Positions 9,139 to 18,422 of a DNA stretch of 64,000 nt are shown piece after piece. The notes under the pieces were generated by a model. That model saw only the letters and a program-made list of their open reading frames with translations, made no database searches and was not told where the DNA came from. Every line of letters starts with the position of its first letter. Positions within the stretch are counted from its first letter, which is position 1. This stretch comes from Prevotella sp. (GTDB taxonomy: Bacteria; Bacteroidota; Bacteroidia; Bacteroidales; Bacteroidaceae), in contig JAKVJW010000001.1 in assembly GCA_022486815.1 (NCBI GenBank), forward strand, positions 1 to 64,000, in the 5' to 3' direction. Both the position numbers and the translations under genes were made by a program.

Positions 9139-11091
9139 TTACTTTTTATAGTTACGAACCTGAACCTTAATGTACTTATAGTCCAATGGCTCCTTCAAAA
9201 GCGTAGGAGCAATATCATCTGAACCTTCATATTTCCAGCAAGCTACATACATGTAATGCTCATCATCACGCTTAGCCTCACCCTCTTCAGTCTGAGACTC
9301 TTCACGGAAATGTCCGCCACAACTCTCATTCCGGTTCAAGGCATCATATGCTATCAACTCACCCATGGTAATAAAATCACGAAGATGAATAGCCTTATCA
9401 AGTTCCACATTCAATCCTTCTTCCGATCCAGGTACACGAACATGTGAATAGAATTCCTGACGCACGTCTTTCAGCATCGAAAGGGCTTTCTTCAAACCTT
9501 CTTCATTACGGGCCATTCCTACGTAGTTCCACATAATATTATACAATTTTCTGTGGATAAAATCAACGCTCTCGTCACCCTTTATATTGTAGATACGGTC
9601 TATCTCAGCTTTGACATTCTTCTCAGCCTCGTCAAACTCTGGAGCATCTGTTTTAAAACGAGGAACAGAAATCTGATCACTCAGATAATTCTGCATTGTA
9701 TAAGGAATGACAAAATAACCATCACTCAATCCTTGCATCAAAGCGGATGCACCCAAACGGTTGGCGCCATGATCAGAGAAATTGCACTCTCCTAGAGCAA
9801 ACAAGCCCTTGATAGAAGTCTGCAATTCGTAATCTACCCAAAGACCACCCATAGTATAGTGAATGGCCGGATATATCATCATCGGGTTTTTATATGGATC
9901 CACATTGACAATTCTCTTATACATATCAAACAAGTTGCCATATCGTTGCGTAACGACGTCCTTTCCCAAGCGTCCGATAGCCTCTTTGAAATCCAAGAAT
10001 ACTGCCAATCCGGTCGAGTTGACACCAAAGCCCTTATCTGTACGTTCCTTAGCTGCACGAGATGCAACATCACGAGGTACTAAATTACCGAAAGCTGGAT
10101 ACCGACGTTCCAGATAATAGTCCCGATCCTCTTCTGGTATATCCTTACCCTGGAGTTCACCACTCTGGAGTTTCTTAGCATCCTCAAGTTTCTTAGGAAC
10201 CCAGATACGACCATCATTACGAAGAGACTCGGACATCAAAGTCAACTTCGATTGCTTGTCTCCATGTACAGGAATACAAGTTGGGTGAATCTGTACGAAA
10301 CAAGGATTTGCAAACCAAGCACCCTTCCTATAGCACTGCATAGCAGCAGTACAGTTACATCCCATAGCATTGGTAGACAAGAAATAGGTATTTCCATAAC
10401 CACCAGTTGCAATACAAACAGCATGAGCAGCATAGCGCTCAAGCTTTCCTGTAACAAGATTCTTGGCTATGATACCACGAGCACGCCCGTCAATGATGAC
10501 AACATCTTCCATCTCTGTACGAGTATGGAGCTCTACTGTACCATTGTGCACTTCCTTCATTAAAGCAGAATAGGCTCCTAACAGCAACTGCTGTCCTGTC
10601 TGGCCCTTTGCATAAAAAGTACGGCTCACTTGCACACCACCAAAAGAACGGTTAGCCAAGAGCCCACCATACTCACGTGCAAAAGGAACACCTTCGGCAA
10701 CACACTGGTCAATAATATCTGCACTCACCTCAGCCAGGCGATAGACATTAGCCTCACGTGAACGATAGTCTCCACCTTTGATCGTATCATAGAACAGACG
10801 GTAAGTCGAATCTGCATCATTTTGATAGTTCTTGGCTGCATTGATACCTCCCTGCGCTGCGATTGAGTGTGCGCGACGAGGAGAATCTTGAATACAGAAA
10901 TTTATAACATGAAAACCCTGCTCACCCAAAGAGGCTGCTGCTGAAGCTCCAGCCAATCCAGTACCAACAACAATGATATCTAACTTACGCTTATTAGCTG
11001 GATTAACCAGTCTCTGATGAGCTTTATAATTAGTCCATTTTTCAGCCAAAGGGCCTTCTGGAATTTTGGAATCAATCTTTATATCTGACAT
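9139..11091 (-). CDS. sdhA: Succinate dehydrogenase/fumarate reductase flavoprotein subunit
   Basis: Catalytic FAD subunit of complex II, interconverting fumarate and succinate. The 650-aa product has the dinucleotide-binding segment [20 protein letters not shown], the flavinylation region [15 protein letters not shown], and the active-site region [26 protein letters not shown]. The capping segment [14 protein letters not shown] and the C-terminal [27 protein letters not shown] are typical of the Bacteroidetes/epsilonproteobacterial (type B) form. It sits between sdhC and sdhB. Confidence 0.96.
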   Translation of the reverse strand: MSDIKIDSKIPEGPLAEKWTNYKAHQRLVNPANKRKLDIIVVGTGLAGASAAASLGEQGFHVINFCIQDSPRRAHSIAAQGGINAAKNYQNDADSTYRLFYDTIKGGDYRSREANVYRLAEVSADIIDQCVAEGVPFAREYGGLLANRSFGGVQVSRTFYAKGQTGQQLLLGAYSALMKEVHNGTVELHTRTEMEDVVIIDGRARGIIAKNLVTGKLERYAAHAVCIATGGYGNTYFLSTNAMGCNCTAAMQCYRKGAWFANPCFVQIHPTCIPVHGDKQSKLTLMSESLRNDGRIWVPKKLEDAKKLQSGELQGKDIPEEDRDYYLERRYPAFGNLVPRDVASRAAKERTDKGFGVNSTGLAVFLDFKEAIGRLGKDVVTQRYGNLFDMYKRIVNVDPYKNPMMIYPAIHYTMGGLWVDYELQTSIKGLFALGECNFSDHGANRLGASALMQGLSDGYFVIPYTMQNYLSDQISVPRFKTDAPEFDEAEKNVKAEIDRIYNIKGDESVDFIHRKLYNIMWNYVGMARNEEGLKKALSMLKDVRQEFYSHVRVPGSEEGLNVELDKAIHLRDFITMGELIAYDALNRNESCGGHFREESQTEEGEAKRDDEHYMYVACWKYEGSDDIAPTLLKEPLDYKYIKVQVRNYKK

Positions 11092-11128
11092 AATCTGATA
11101 TTCTTAAAATGATAATATTAATCAGGAA

Positions 11129-11809
11129 TTAGCGAAGGCTGGGTGCGAAACCGAAAGCGAAGGACAAGACGATAATAGCAAAGACAGCCATCAGGATGGT
11201 CACGTAGATAATGCCAATGGTCTGCCAGCGTTTCAGCCAAATCTTACCACTCCAGCCAAAAGTTTGCATCGAACTCCAGAAACCATGAGAAAGATGAAAC
11301 CAAATGGCACAGAACCATACAAGATAAAGAACGACAAGTAATGGATTGGCAAAAGTATGCTTAATCCAGCCAAAACCGTCTGTAGAACCAGCAATTGAAG
11401 AAGGTATACCGGCAATATCGGCAAGCATCATGTGCGACCAGAAGTTGAACAGATGAAGGATAAGACCACAAAGAATGATCAGTCCGAGTACCAGCATATT
11501 CTGGGAAGCCCAACTAACCTCAGGACGACGGGCTGTCACGGAATAACGCTCACTACCACGTGCACGACGATTCTGAATGGTCAGAATAAAGGCATACACG
11601 ATGTGAAAGCAGGCCAATGCAGCCAAAATGATAGTACCAAGAATGGCATACCAATTAGAACCCAAGAATGCACAAACTTCATTGTAACCATTTCCAGAGA
11701 AAAAGGCTACCATGTTCATGCATACGTGGAATGTCAAAAATAGAATAAGGCAAACGCCTGTTACGGCCATTACCACCTTTCTACCGATAGGTGAATTGAT
11801 TAACCACAT
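11129..11809 (-). CDS. sdhC: Succinate dehydrogenase/fumarate reductase cytochrome b subunit
   Basis: Membrane anchor of complex II, handling quinol oxidation or quinone reduction. The 226-aa product has about five hydrophobic segments, and His residues within several of them are candidate haem ligands (LTFHVCMNMVAFF, FHIVYAFILT, FNFWSHMMLADI, WFHLSHGFWS). A single anchor subunit is what is expected for the type B enzyme. It is first in the operon and ends 37 bp before sdhA. No confident -7 box was found upstream in the 280-bp divergent spacer with mnmG. Confidence 0.93.
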   Translation of the reverse strand: MWLINSPIGRKVVMAVTGVCLILFLTFHVCMNMVAFFSGNGYNEVCAFLGSNWYAILGTIILAALACFHIVYAFILTIQNRRARGSERYSVTARRPEVSWASQNMLVLGLIILCGLILHLFNFWSHMMLADIAGIPSSIAGSTDGFGWIKHTFANPLLVVLYLVWFCAIWFHLSHGFWSSMQTFGWSGKIWLKRWQTIGIIYVTILMAVFAIIVLSFAFGFAPSLR

Positions 11810-12060
11810 AAATGATTATAATTTAATTATTTAACTGTTTGAAAATGTTTCATAATTTTAAAAGGTCCATCTTCAATTGCCTTAAAAGCCTGACAGTACC
11901 CACTGGTCATTACTCACATTGAACGTGCTTGAACGAACATCACCTTTAAAGAGTTTTCTACTCCTTAATATAAGGTATACGCTAAAGCATGTTTGCTGCA
12001 AATTTACCATTTTTCGACGATTAAACAAAGTAATTCCTATAAAATTTCAATTTAATTTCT

Positions 12061-12068
12061 TACTTTTG
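12061..12068 (+). promoter_or_regulatory. -7 box of mnmG
   Basis: TACTTTTG matches TAnnTTTG, 20 bp before the mnmG ATG. An AAAAAGGAG sequence between the two provides a plausible ribosome binding site. Confidence 0.6.
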
Positions 12069-12088
12069 CGGAAAAAGGAGATACTGAA

Positions 12089-13960
12089 ATGAGTTTCAAT
12101 TATGATGTCATTGTTATAGGTGGTGGGCATGCAGGATGCGAAGCTGCGACAGCTTCTGCCAATATGGGAGCAAGAACTTGCCTGATAACAATGGATATGA
12201 ACAAGATCGGTCAGATGAGTTGCAACCCTGCTGTCGGAGGAATTGCCAAAGGACAGATCGTCCGCGAAATTGACGCCTTGGGAGGCCAGATGGCTCAAGT
12301 CACGGATCATACAGCAATCCAATTTCGGATGCTCAACGTAGGAAAGGGTCCTGCCGTCTGGAGTCCTCGGGCTCAATGTGACCGTGGTAAATTCATTTGG
12401 GAATGGAGGCACACACTTGACAACACTCCGAATCTTGACATCTGGCAGGATCAGGCAGACATTCTACTTGTCGAGAATCAAGAGGTCGCCGGCGTACGTA
12501 CTGTCTGGGGAGTAGAGTTTCATGCCAAAAGCGTCATTGTCACTGCAGGCACATTCCTCAATGGACTTATGCATATCGGACGACACATGTTAGAAGGCGG
12601 TCGTATTGCTGAGCCAACGGTACATCATTTCTCGGAAAGCATCTCACGCTGGGGTATTCACTCTGACCGGATGAAAACAGGAACACCTCCACGTATTGAT
12701 AAACGCAGTATCCACTTTGATGAAATGACGGAACAAAAAGGAGAATCTGACTTCCATCAGTTTTCATATATGGGTTCGCATAAAGTATTACAGCAGTTAC
12801 CGTGCTGGACCACTTATACGAATAAAACTGTTCATGATATTTTGAGAAGCGGACTGAAAGATTCTCCTCTTTTTGATGGACAGATAAAAAGTAAAGGGCC
12901 ACGTTACTGCCCTTCCATCGAAACCAAACTTGTCACTTTTCCTGATAAAGATCAGCATCCTTTATTTCTTGAACCGGAAGGAACTGATACTAACGAAATG
13001 TACTTAAATGGATTTTCTTCAAGCATGCCAATGGAAATCCAACTCGAAGCTATTCATCACATACCAGCCTTAAGGGATGCGAAGATCTATCGTCCCGGTT
13101 ATGCTATTGAATATGATTATTTCGATCCTACTCAACTTTATCATTCGTTGGAATCGAAAATTTTGAAAGGACTGTTTCTGGCCGGACAAGTAAATGGAAC
13201 AACTGGCTATGAAGAAGCGGGCGGACAAGGAACTGTAGCCGGAATAAATGCAGCTATTCATTGTGGTGGCGGCAAGCCTTTTATAATGGGAAGAGATGAA
13301 AGTTATATTGGTGTCCTCATCGATGACTTGACCACAAAGGGAGTAGATGAGCCATACAGGATGTTCACATCGCGTGCTGAATACCGCATCCTTCTCCGAC
13401 AAGATGATGCTGATGCAAGATTAACAGAAAAAGCTTATCAACTTGGAATTGCCAAACGCGACCGCTACGATTGGTGGTTAAAAAAGAAGGAAGCAATCAA
13501 TCAACTCCTCCATTTTTGCGAGAATACTCCGATAAAGCCAAAGGAAATCAACTCGTATATGGAATCCTGGGGCTCCACCCCATTACGAACCGGTTGTAAA
13601 TTAATCGATCTTATTGCTCGCCCTCAACTCAACCTGAAAAAGCTCGCTGAAGTTGTACCGGGTCTTAAAAATGCTCTTGAATCCCCATCTGATCGAAAAG
13701 AAGAAATTGCTGAAGCGGCAGAAATCAGAATGAAGTATAAAGGTTATATCGACCGCGAAAACATTATAGCCGATAAGATGCATCGACTTGAGAACATTAA
13801 AATCCGTGGACATTTCAACTATAATAATTTGCAAGAAATTTCAACAGAAGGAAGACAGAAGTTAACAACTATAGATCCAGAGACTCTAGCACAAGCAAGC
13901 AGAATTCCAGGAGTTTCACCAAGTGATATAAATGTTCTCCTCATCCTTATGGGAAGATAA
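12089..13960 (+). CDS. mnmG: tRNA uridine-34 carboxymethylaminomethyl synthesis enzyme MnmG (GidA)
   Basis: FAD- and NADH-dependent subunit that, with GTPase MnmE, installs the cmnm5 group on wobble uridine 34 of certain tRNAs. The 623-aa protein has the FAD-binding motif VIVIGGGHAGCEAA (residues 7-20), the catalytic-loop segment GQMSCNPAVGGIAKGQIVREIDALGG, and LFLAGQVNGTTGYEEAGGQG before the second nucleotide segment. The C-terminal helical domain ends in IPGVSPSDINVLLILMGR. Length is normal. mnmE is not nearby. A parS-type site lies 120 bp downstream; mnmG is often origin-proximal in bacteria. Confidence 0.97.
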   Translation: MSFNYDVIVIGGGHAGCEAATASANMGARTCLITMDMNKIGQMSCNPAVGGIAKGQIVREIDALGGQMAQVTDHTAIQFRMLNVGKGPAVWSPRAQCDRGKFIWEWRHTLDNTPNLDIWQDQADILLVENQEVAGVRTVWGVEFHAKSVIVTAGTFLNGLMHIGRHMLEGGRIAEPTVHHFSESISRWGIHSDRMKTGTPPRIDKRSIHFDEMTEQKGESDFHQFSYMGSHKVLQQLPCWTTYTNKTVHDILRSGLKDSPLFDGQIKSKGPRYCPSIETKLVTFPDKDQHPLFLEPEGTDTNEMYLNGFSSSMPMEIQLEAIHHIPALRDAKIYRPGYAIEYDYFDPTQLYHSLESKILKGLFLAGQVNGTTGYEEAGGQGTVAGINAAIHCGGGKPFIMGRDESYIGVLIDDLTTKGVDEPYRMFTSRAEYRILLRQDDADARLTEKAYQLGIAKRDRYDWWLKKKEAINQLLHFCENTPIKPKEINSYMESWGSTPLRTGCKLIDLIARPQLNLKKLAEVVPGLKNALESPSDRKEEIAEAAEIRMKYKGYIDRENIIADKMHRLENIKIRGHFNYNNLQEISTEGRQKLTTIDPETLAQASRIPGVSPSDINVLLILMGR

Positions 13961-14350
13961 TTATTCCTACCAGGAAATGATTTGTAATGAGAATGATTCT
14001 ACTTCTTTTTAATGCCCTGACAGGCATCTATACATCTATATCAATTCACAAAGCGGCTGCTCACTTCTTTTTAGATATATGTTTCACGTGAAACAACGAC
14101 ACACATAACATCCTGTTATCCTGAAACTTAGATATTAAAGTAAAACGAGAAGCATGAAGATATAATTCAAAGATATAATAATAAAATTTAAAATGGCACC
14201 ATCCAACAGGAACTTAGAAGTTAGAAAAATCAACAAAGGAAATAATCAAAATATAAGCCGATAAACTACTATCAATTTTGAAGAGTAGTTGTTGAGGGAA
14301 ATATTAGATTTCTCTATTGCAAACTCTAAATAATAAATAAACATAAAAAA
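13961..14350. other. Spacer between mnmG and apt with a parS-type site
   Basis: A 390-bp gap with no convincing reading frame. It contains one perfect parS-type palindrome, listed separately. A weak TGCC...GGCA inverted repeat soon after the mnmG stop might be a terminator, but it lacks a good T tract. Confidence 0.5.
14080..14095. other. parS chromosome-partition site (perfect)
   Basis: TGTTTCACGTGAAACA is identical to the widely conserved 16-bp parS consensus bound by ParB (Spo0J). A second near-identical copy lies 1.36 kb downstream. parB itself is not in the window. Confidence 0.9.
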
Positions 14351-14881
14351 ATGGACAATCAAATGCTAATCGACAAGTTACGGACAGTTCCGGACTGGCC
14401 GATAAAAGGAGTAAATTTCAGAGACATTACCACCTTATTAAAAGATCCTGAATGCTTGAAAGAAATCAGCGACGAAATGTATGACCTCTATAAAGACAAA
14501 GGGATAACAAAGATTGCCGGAATAGAAAGCCGTGGTTTTATCATGGCCTCTGCCCTGGCTATTCGTATCGGAGCAGGTGTGGTACTTTGCAGAAAGCCCG
14601 GCAAACTTCCTTGCCAGACCGTTCAACAAAGTTATGCAAAGGAATATGGCATTGATACTATAGAAATCCATAAGGACGCTATTACCTCAGATGATGTAGT
14701 TCTTTTGCATGATGATCTTTTAGCTACAGGGGGAACTATGCAGGCTGCATACAAACTAGTTAAAAAGTTTCATCCGAAGAAAATATATTGCAATTTCATT
14801 ATTGAACTGATTCACGAAGGATTAGAAGGTAGAAAAAAGTTTGACAACGATGTCGAAATCACTTCTCTCCTCAAATTATAA
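14351..14881 (+). CDS. apt: Adenine phosphoribosyltransferase
   Basis: Salvages adenine with PRPP to AMP. The 176-aa product shows the family N-terminus IDKLRTVPDWPIKGVNFRDIT, the segment GIESRGFIMASALAIRIGAG, the lid region RKPGKLP, and the PRPP-binding motif VVLLHDDLLATGGTM (about residues 116-130). Length is standard. It is monocistronic: a 390-bp gap precedes it and a strong terminator follows. Confidence 0.96.
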   Translation: MDNQMLIDKLRTVPDWPIKGVNFRDITTLLKDPECLKEISDEMYDLYKDKGITKIAGIESRGFIMASALAIRIGAGVVLCRKPGKLPCQTVQQSYAKEYGIDTIEIHKDAITSDDVVLLHDDLLATGGTMQAAYKLVKKFHPKKIYCNFIIELIHEGLEGRKKFDNDVEITSLLKL

Positions 14882-14917
14882 TCAAAGGAAAAACCTTTTA
14901 CACACAAATCATATTAT

Positions 14918-14964
14918 AAAGAACCTTTCTGATGAAGTTAAAAAGTCAGAAAGGTTCTTTATTC
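14918..14964 (+). terminator. Terminator after apt
   Basis: The arms AAAGAACCTTTCTGA / TCAGAAAGGTTCTTT (15 bp, perfect) have a 13-nt loop, and the second arm runs into a T-rich tail. Confidence 0.85.
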
Positions 14965-15070
14965 ATTAGCAGAAGCAAACATGACGGAAGAAGCAGAAGC
15001 AAGAAGTCGCCTATATAACTAATTTTCAGTCACTTACACCACCCCCCCTCAAACTGCCACATGATCCAAT

Positions 15071-15203
15071 ATTACCAATACTGCGGTAATGTGCTTTCCA
15101 GTACTATGGTAATGAGGTTACCTATTAGCGATAATGTGGTTACCAATTTTCGGTTATATGCTTACCGTACTATGGTAATGTGGTTACCACCTTTCGGTAA
15201 TAT
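15071..15203. repeat. Array of about six diverged 22-23 bp repeats
   Basis: Units start with a GCTTTCC- or GTTACC-like motif and end with CGGTAAT or TGGTAAT. The period is 23, 22, 22, 22 bp between successive unit starts. Each unit is an imperfect dyad (TTACC...GGTAA). The same family forms a cleaner array at 40.7 kb and appears inside the MITE-like element at 58.9 kb. A 77-aa ORF listed across this array is judged spurious. Confidence 0.8.
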
Positions 15204-15348
15204 TAGATGTAAATTGATTTGGCCAAGGGGTTTCTTTAAATTTCAAGAAACTCCAAGCATAAACCAAGAGGTAGAGAACCAGCATCTCCCGTAGCAGTCA
15301 GATTGATCAGGACCATATTATTTCTATTACAATTAAGAAGTATATAAA

Positions 15349-15380
15349 TTTGCGGCAAAAAAGAAAAAATACTATATTTG
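15349..15380 (+). promoter_or_regulatory. Promoter of uvrC
   Basis: TTTG (15349-15352), a 20-nt spacer and TATATTTG (15373-15380) form a full Bacteroidetes promoter. The leader to the GTG start is about 110 nt and contains the second parS site. Confidence 0.75.
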
Positions 15381-15441
15381 TATTCGATAAAAAAGATAAG
15401 GAATTAAGATAACAAGACCACGAAGCAGAGTACAGGCATAA

Positions 15442-15457
15442 AGTTTCACGTGAAACA
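15442..15457. other. parS chromosome-partition site (15/16)
   Basis: AGTTTCACGTGAAACA differs from the parS consensus only at the first base. It lies in the transcribed leader of uvrC, 1.36 kb from the perfect site. Confidence 0.85.
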
Positions 15458-15495
15458 AATGCATTCAAACCAACTGAGAATAAAGGAGATACAAA

Positions 15496-17340
15496 GTGAC
15501 CAAGAAAGAAAATGAAGAGCGTTTAGCCTACCTAAAGAATATAGTTTTGAATATGCCCGAGAAACCAGGCAGCTATCAATTCTATGATGATCAACATAAG
15601 ATTATCTATGTAGGAAAAGCCAAGCATTTAAAACGAAGAGTCTCATCCTATTTCCACAAAGAAGTAGACCGTTTTAAAACGAAGGTATTGGTAACTAAGA
15701 TACGTGACATTACTTATACCGTAGTAAACACAGAAGAAGATGCCCTGCTACTCGAGAACTCCCTGATAAAAAAATATAATCCACGGTATAATGTATTACT
15801 AAAAGATGGCAAGACTTACCCAAGTATTGTTATCACACACGAATATCTCCCCAGGATTTTTAAAACGAGACGCATCAACAGGAACTATGGAACCTACTAT
15901 GGCCCATACCCCAATATATCTGGCATGTATAATGTGCTCGGGCTTATTCATAAATTGTATAAACCGCGTACTTGCAGACAACCGATCACGGAAGCCGGAA
16001 TACGTGAAGGAAAATACAAACCATGCTTGGAATACCACATTCACAACTGTTATGCTCCATGTATCAACAAAATTAGTCATGATAAATACATAGAAAACAT
16101 AAAACAGGCTGAAGAGATATTAAAGGGAAATACACGTAAAGTCAGCGAGCTTCTTTACAAACTGATGATGCAAAATGCGAAAATATTAAAATTTGAAGAA
16201 GCTGAAGAACTAAAGAAACGTTACCTCTTACTACAAGATTTCGTATCAAAAAGTGAGGTTGTCAGTCATACCATAACTGATGTAGACGTCTTTACTATTA
16301 CAGATGATGAAAATAAGAAAAACGCATATATCAACTATATTCATGTTAAAAACGGGGCAATCAATCAAAGTTTTACGTATGAATATAAACGTAAACTGGA
16401 TGAAAGTGACGAAGATCTCCTGAATACAGCCATACCTGAAATAAGAAACAGATTCGAGAGTCATGCTAAAGAAATTATAGTCCCTTTTAAGATGGACTGG
16501 AAAATAAAAGAAGCAGAATTTACCATCCCACTAAGAGGTGATAAGAAACACCTTTTGGACCTTTCTGAAATGAATGGAAAAGAATACCGTTTTGACCGAT
16601 TAAAACAAGTCGAAAAGTTAAACCCCGAACAGAAACATACTCGTCTGATGAAAGAGCTGCAAGACATTCTCAAATTGCCAAAACTCCCTTATACAATCGA
16701 ATGTTTTGATAACTCTAATATTTCAGGGTCAGATGCTGTAGCAGGATGCATTGTTTACAAGGGAATGAAACCATCACGAAAAGATTATCGTAAATACAAC
16801 ATCAAGACGGTCACAGGACCAGACGATTATGGTTCTATGCAAGAGGTCGTCCGCCGCAGATATACAAGAATGACAGAAGAAAACCATCCTCTACCCGATT
16901 TGATTATCACTGATGGTGGTAAAGGACAAATGGACGTAGTAAGAAATGTTATAGAAGGAGAATTACATTTAGATATACCGATTGCAGGACTGGCAAAAGA
17001 TAATCATCACAGAACTAATGAACTTCTTTTTGGTTTCCCTCCTCAAACCATAGGCTTAGATATAAAAAGTGAACTCTTCAAAGTACTGACTCAAATCCAA
17101 GACGAGGTCCACCGATTTGCCATAACATTTCACCGTGATAAACGATCCAAACACGCATTGCATAGTGAACTGGATGATATTAAAGGGATTGGTGGAAAAA
17201 GCAAGGACATTCTTTATAAAGAATTCAAAAGCGTAAAAACAATAAAAAGCACTGATTTGCAATCACTTATACATGTATTAGGCCCTAACAAAGCTAAAAT
17301 TGTCTATGGCTATTTTCACAGCGAGCCTAACTCCTTATAG
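15496..17340 (+). CDS. uvrC: Excinuclease ABC subunit C
   Basis: Dual-incision nuclease of nucleotide excision repair, recruited by UvrB. The 614-aa protein has an N-terminal GIY-YIG nuclease (PGSYQFYDDQHKIIYVGKAKHLKRRV), a UvrB-binding helical segment (about residues 205-240), the RNase H-like C-terminal nuclease beginning ECFDNSNISGSDAVAG with LIITDGGKGQMDVV, and terminal helix-hairpin-helix motifs (DIKGIGGKSKDIL). The start is GTG at 15496, chosen because AAAGGAG sits 7 bp upstream and the reading starts MTKKENEERL. uvrA and uvrB are not in the window. Confidence 0.96.
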   Translation: MTKKENEERLAYLKNIVLNMPEKPGSYQFYDDQHKIIYVGKAKHLKRRVSSYFHKEVDRFKTKVLVTKIRDITYTVVNTEEDALLLENSLIKKYNPRYNVLLKDGKTYPSIVITHEYLPRIFKTRRINRNYGTYYGPYPNISGMYNVLGLIHKLYKPRTCRQPITEAGIREGKYKPCLEYHIHNCYAPCINKISHDKYIENIKQAEEILKGNTRKVSELLYKLMMQNAKILKFEEAEELKKRYLLLQDFVSKSEVVSHTITDVDVFTITDDENKKNAYINYIHVKNGAINQSFTYEYKRKLDESDEDLLNTAIPEIRNRFESHAKEIIVPFKMDWKIKEAEFTIPLRGDKKHLLDLSEMNGKEYRFDRLKQVEKLNPEQKHTRLMKELQDILKLPKLPYTIECFDNSNISGSDAVAGCIVYKGMKPSRKDYRKYNIKTVTGPDDYGSMQEVVRRRYTRMTEENHPLPDLIITDGGKGQMDVVRNVIEGELHLDIPIAGLAKDNHHRTNELLFGFPPQTIGLDIKSELFKVLTQIQDEVHRFAITFHRDKRSKHALHSELDDIKGIGGKSKDILYKEFKSVKTIKSTDLQSLIHVLGPNKAKIVYGYFHSEPNSL

Positions 17341-17458
17341 TAAATAAATTGTGACAAACCGGATTTCAATTAATAAAAGAAAACTTGTCTTGCTAAACGA
17401 ACTTGTCTACTCTAAAATTAAAGAAAAAAGAACGGTTCGAGAAATAAAATAAAATTTG

Positions 17459-17466
17459 TATATTTG
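17459..17466 (+). promoter_or_regulatory. -7 box immediately before dtd
   Basis: TATATTTG lies only 4 nt before the dtd ATG at 17471. A transcript starting at the usual distance would be almost leaderless. No matching -33 TTTG was found, so the match could be fortuitous. Confidence 0.4.
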
Positions 17467-17470
17467 TAAC

Positions 17471-17923
17471 ATGAGAGTCGTAATACAAAGAGTCAGAAGG
17501 GCCTCTGTAACTATCAAGGGGACTATAAAATCAACAATCGGAAACGGTTATCTGATATTGATAGGAATAGAAGAAAAGGACTGCCTGGAAGACATAAACT
17601 GGTTAGTCAGGAAAATTATCGGATTGAGGATCTTCGATGATGAAAATGGCATTATGAACCGCTCAATATTAGAAGTCGACGGAGAGATTCTAGTCATTAG
17701 TCAGTTCACTCTTTTCGCTAGCTATAAAAAAGGAAACAGGCCCAGTTGGATCAGAGCCGCTAAACACGAGATATCGATACCACTCTATGAAACCTTCTGC
17801 AAACAACTCTCTACAGCATTAGGGAAACCAATAGGCACAGGGGAATTCGGAGCAAATATGCAAGTTGAATTAATCAATGATGGCCCGGTCACAATCGTTA
17901 TGGATACCCATAACAAGGAATGA
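17471..17923 (+). CDS. dtd: D-aminoacyl-tRNA deacylase
   Basis: Removes D-amino acids mischarged onto tRNA. The family starts MRxVxQRV, which matches the internal ATG at 17471 (MRVVIQRVRRASVTI) rather than the ORF-track start 15 bp earlier; this gives 150 aa. The catalytic motif LVISQFTLFA (about 78-87) and the C-terminal GxxP-type motif NDGPVTIVMD are present. It opens a likely operon with the MazG-like gene (78-bp gap) and deoC. Confidence 0.95.
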   Translation: MRVVIQRVRRASVTIKGTIKSTIGNGYLILIGIEEKDCLEDINWLVRKIIGLRIFDDENGIMNRSILEVDGEILVISQFTLFASYKKGNRPSWIRAAKHEISIPLYETFCKQLSTALGKPIGTGEFGANMQVELINDGPVTIVMDTHNKE

Positions 17924-18001
17924 TTTAAAGGAACATATCAACAATATATTTAAAAGGTATAGAGTCAAATGAATTGTTTTTAAGCCAAAAGGACAGAAAA
18001 C

Positions 18002-18364
18002 ATGATCACGAAAATGAAGTGTAACGAGATGACTATAAAAGAAGCACAAGAGCAAGTAGATAAATGGATTAAAACCTACGGAGTAAGGTACTTCAGTGAA
18101 CTTACTAATATGGCTTGCCTGACCGAGGAAGTAGGCGAATTAGCCAAGGTAATAGCTCGTACTTACGGAGACCAAAGCTTCAAAAAAGGTGAAAAAGCCA
18201 ACTTAGGTGAAGAAATGGCAGATGTTCTCTGGGTTCTCTTGTGTTTAGCAAACCAAACTGGTACAGATTTAACTGATGAACTCAATAAAAGTTTCGACAA
18301 AAAAACGAAAAGGGACAAAACACGTCATCTCAATAACCCAAAATTAAGGGAAAGTCCAAAATAA
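18002..18364 (+). CDS. MazG-like nucleotide pyrophosphohydrolase
   Basis: A 120-aa all-alpha NTP pyrophosphohydrolase of the MazG-like superfamily, probably hydrolysing a non-canonical or excess (d)NTP. The metal-binding residues are visible as LTEEVGELAKVI (ExxE pattern, about 40-51) and EEMADVLWVLLCLA (ExxD pattern, about 70-83). In-frame ATGs at 18014 and 18029 are alternative starts; the conserved part begins at MTIKEAQEQVDKW. It lies between dtd and deoC on the same strand, suggesting a small housekeeping operon. Confidence 0.85.
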   Translation: MITKMKCNEMTIKEAQEQVDKWIKTYGVRYFSELTNMACLTEEVGELAKVIARTYGDQSFKKGEKANLGEEMADVLWVLLCLANQTGTDLTDELNKSFDKKTKRDKTRHLNNPKLRESPK

Positions 18365-18422
18365 AGAAATCAATTACCAAAAGGTAATCATACAAATAAA
18401 ACTATCATAAATTAAGCAGATT

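Noticed and set aside
10252-10563. Plus-strand 103-aa ORF inside sdhA and other shadows in the sdh operon
   Set aside because: Antisense to well-conserved subunits, no domains.
15061-15294. 77-aa ORF across the 15-kb repeat array
   Set aside because: Its codons are repeats of GGTAATG units; no homology, no promoter or SD at the start, and it is explained by the array.
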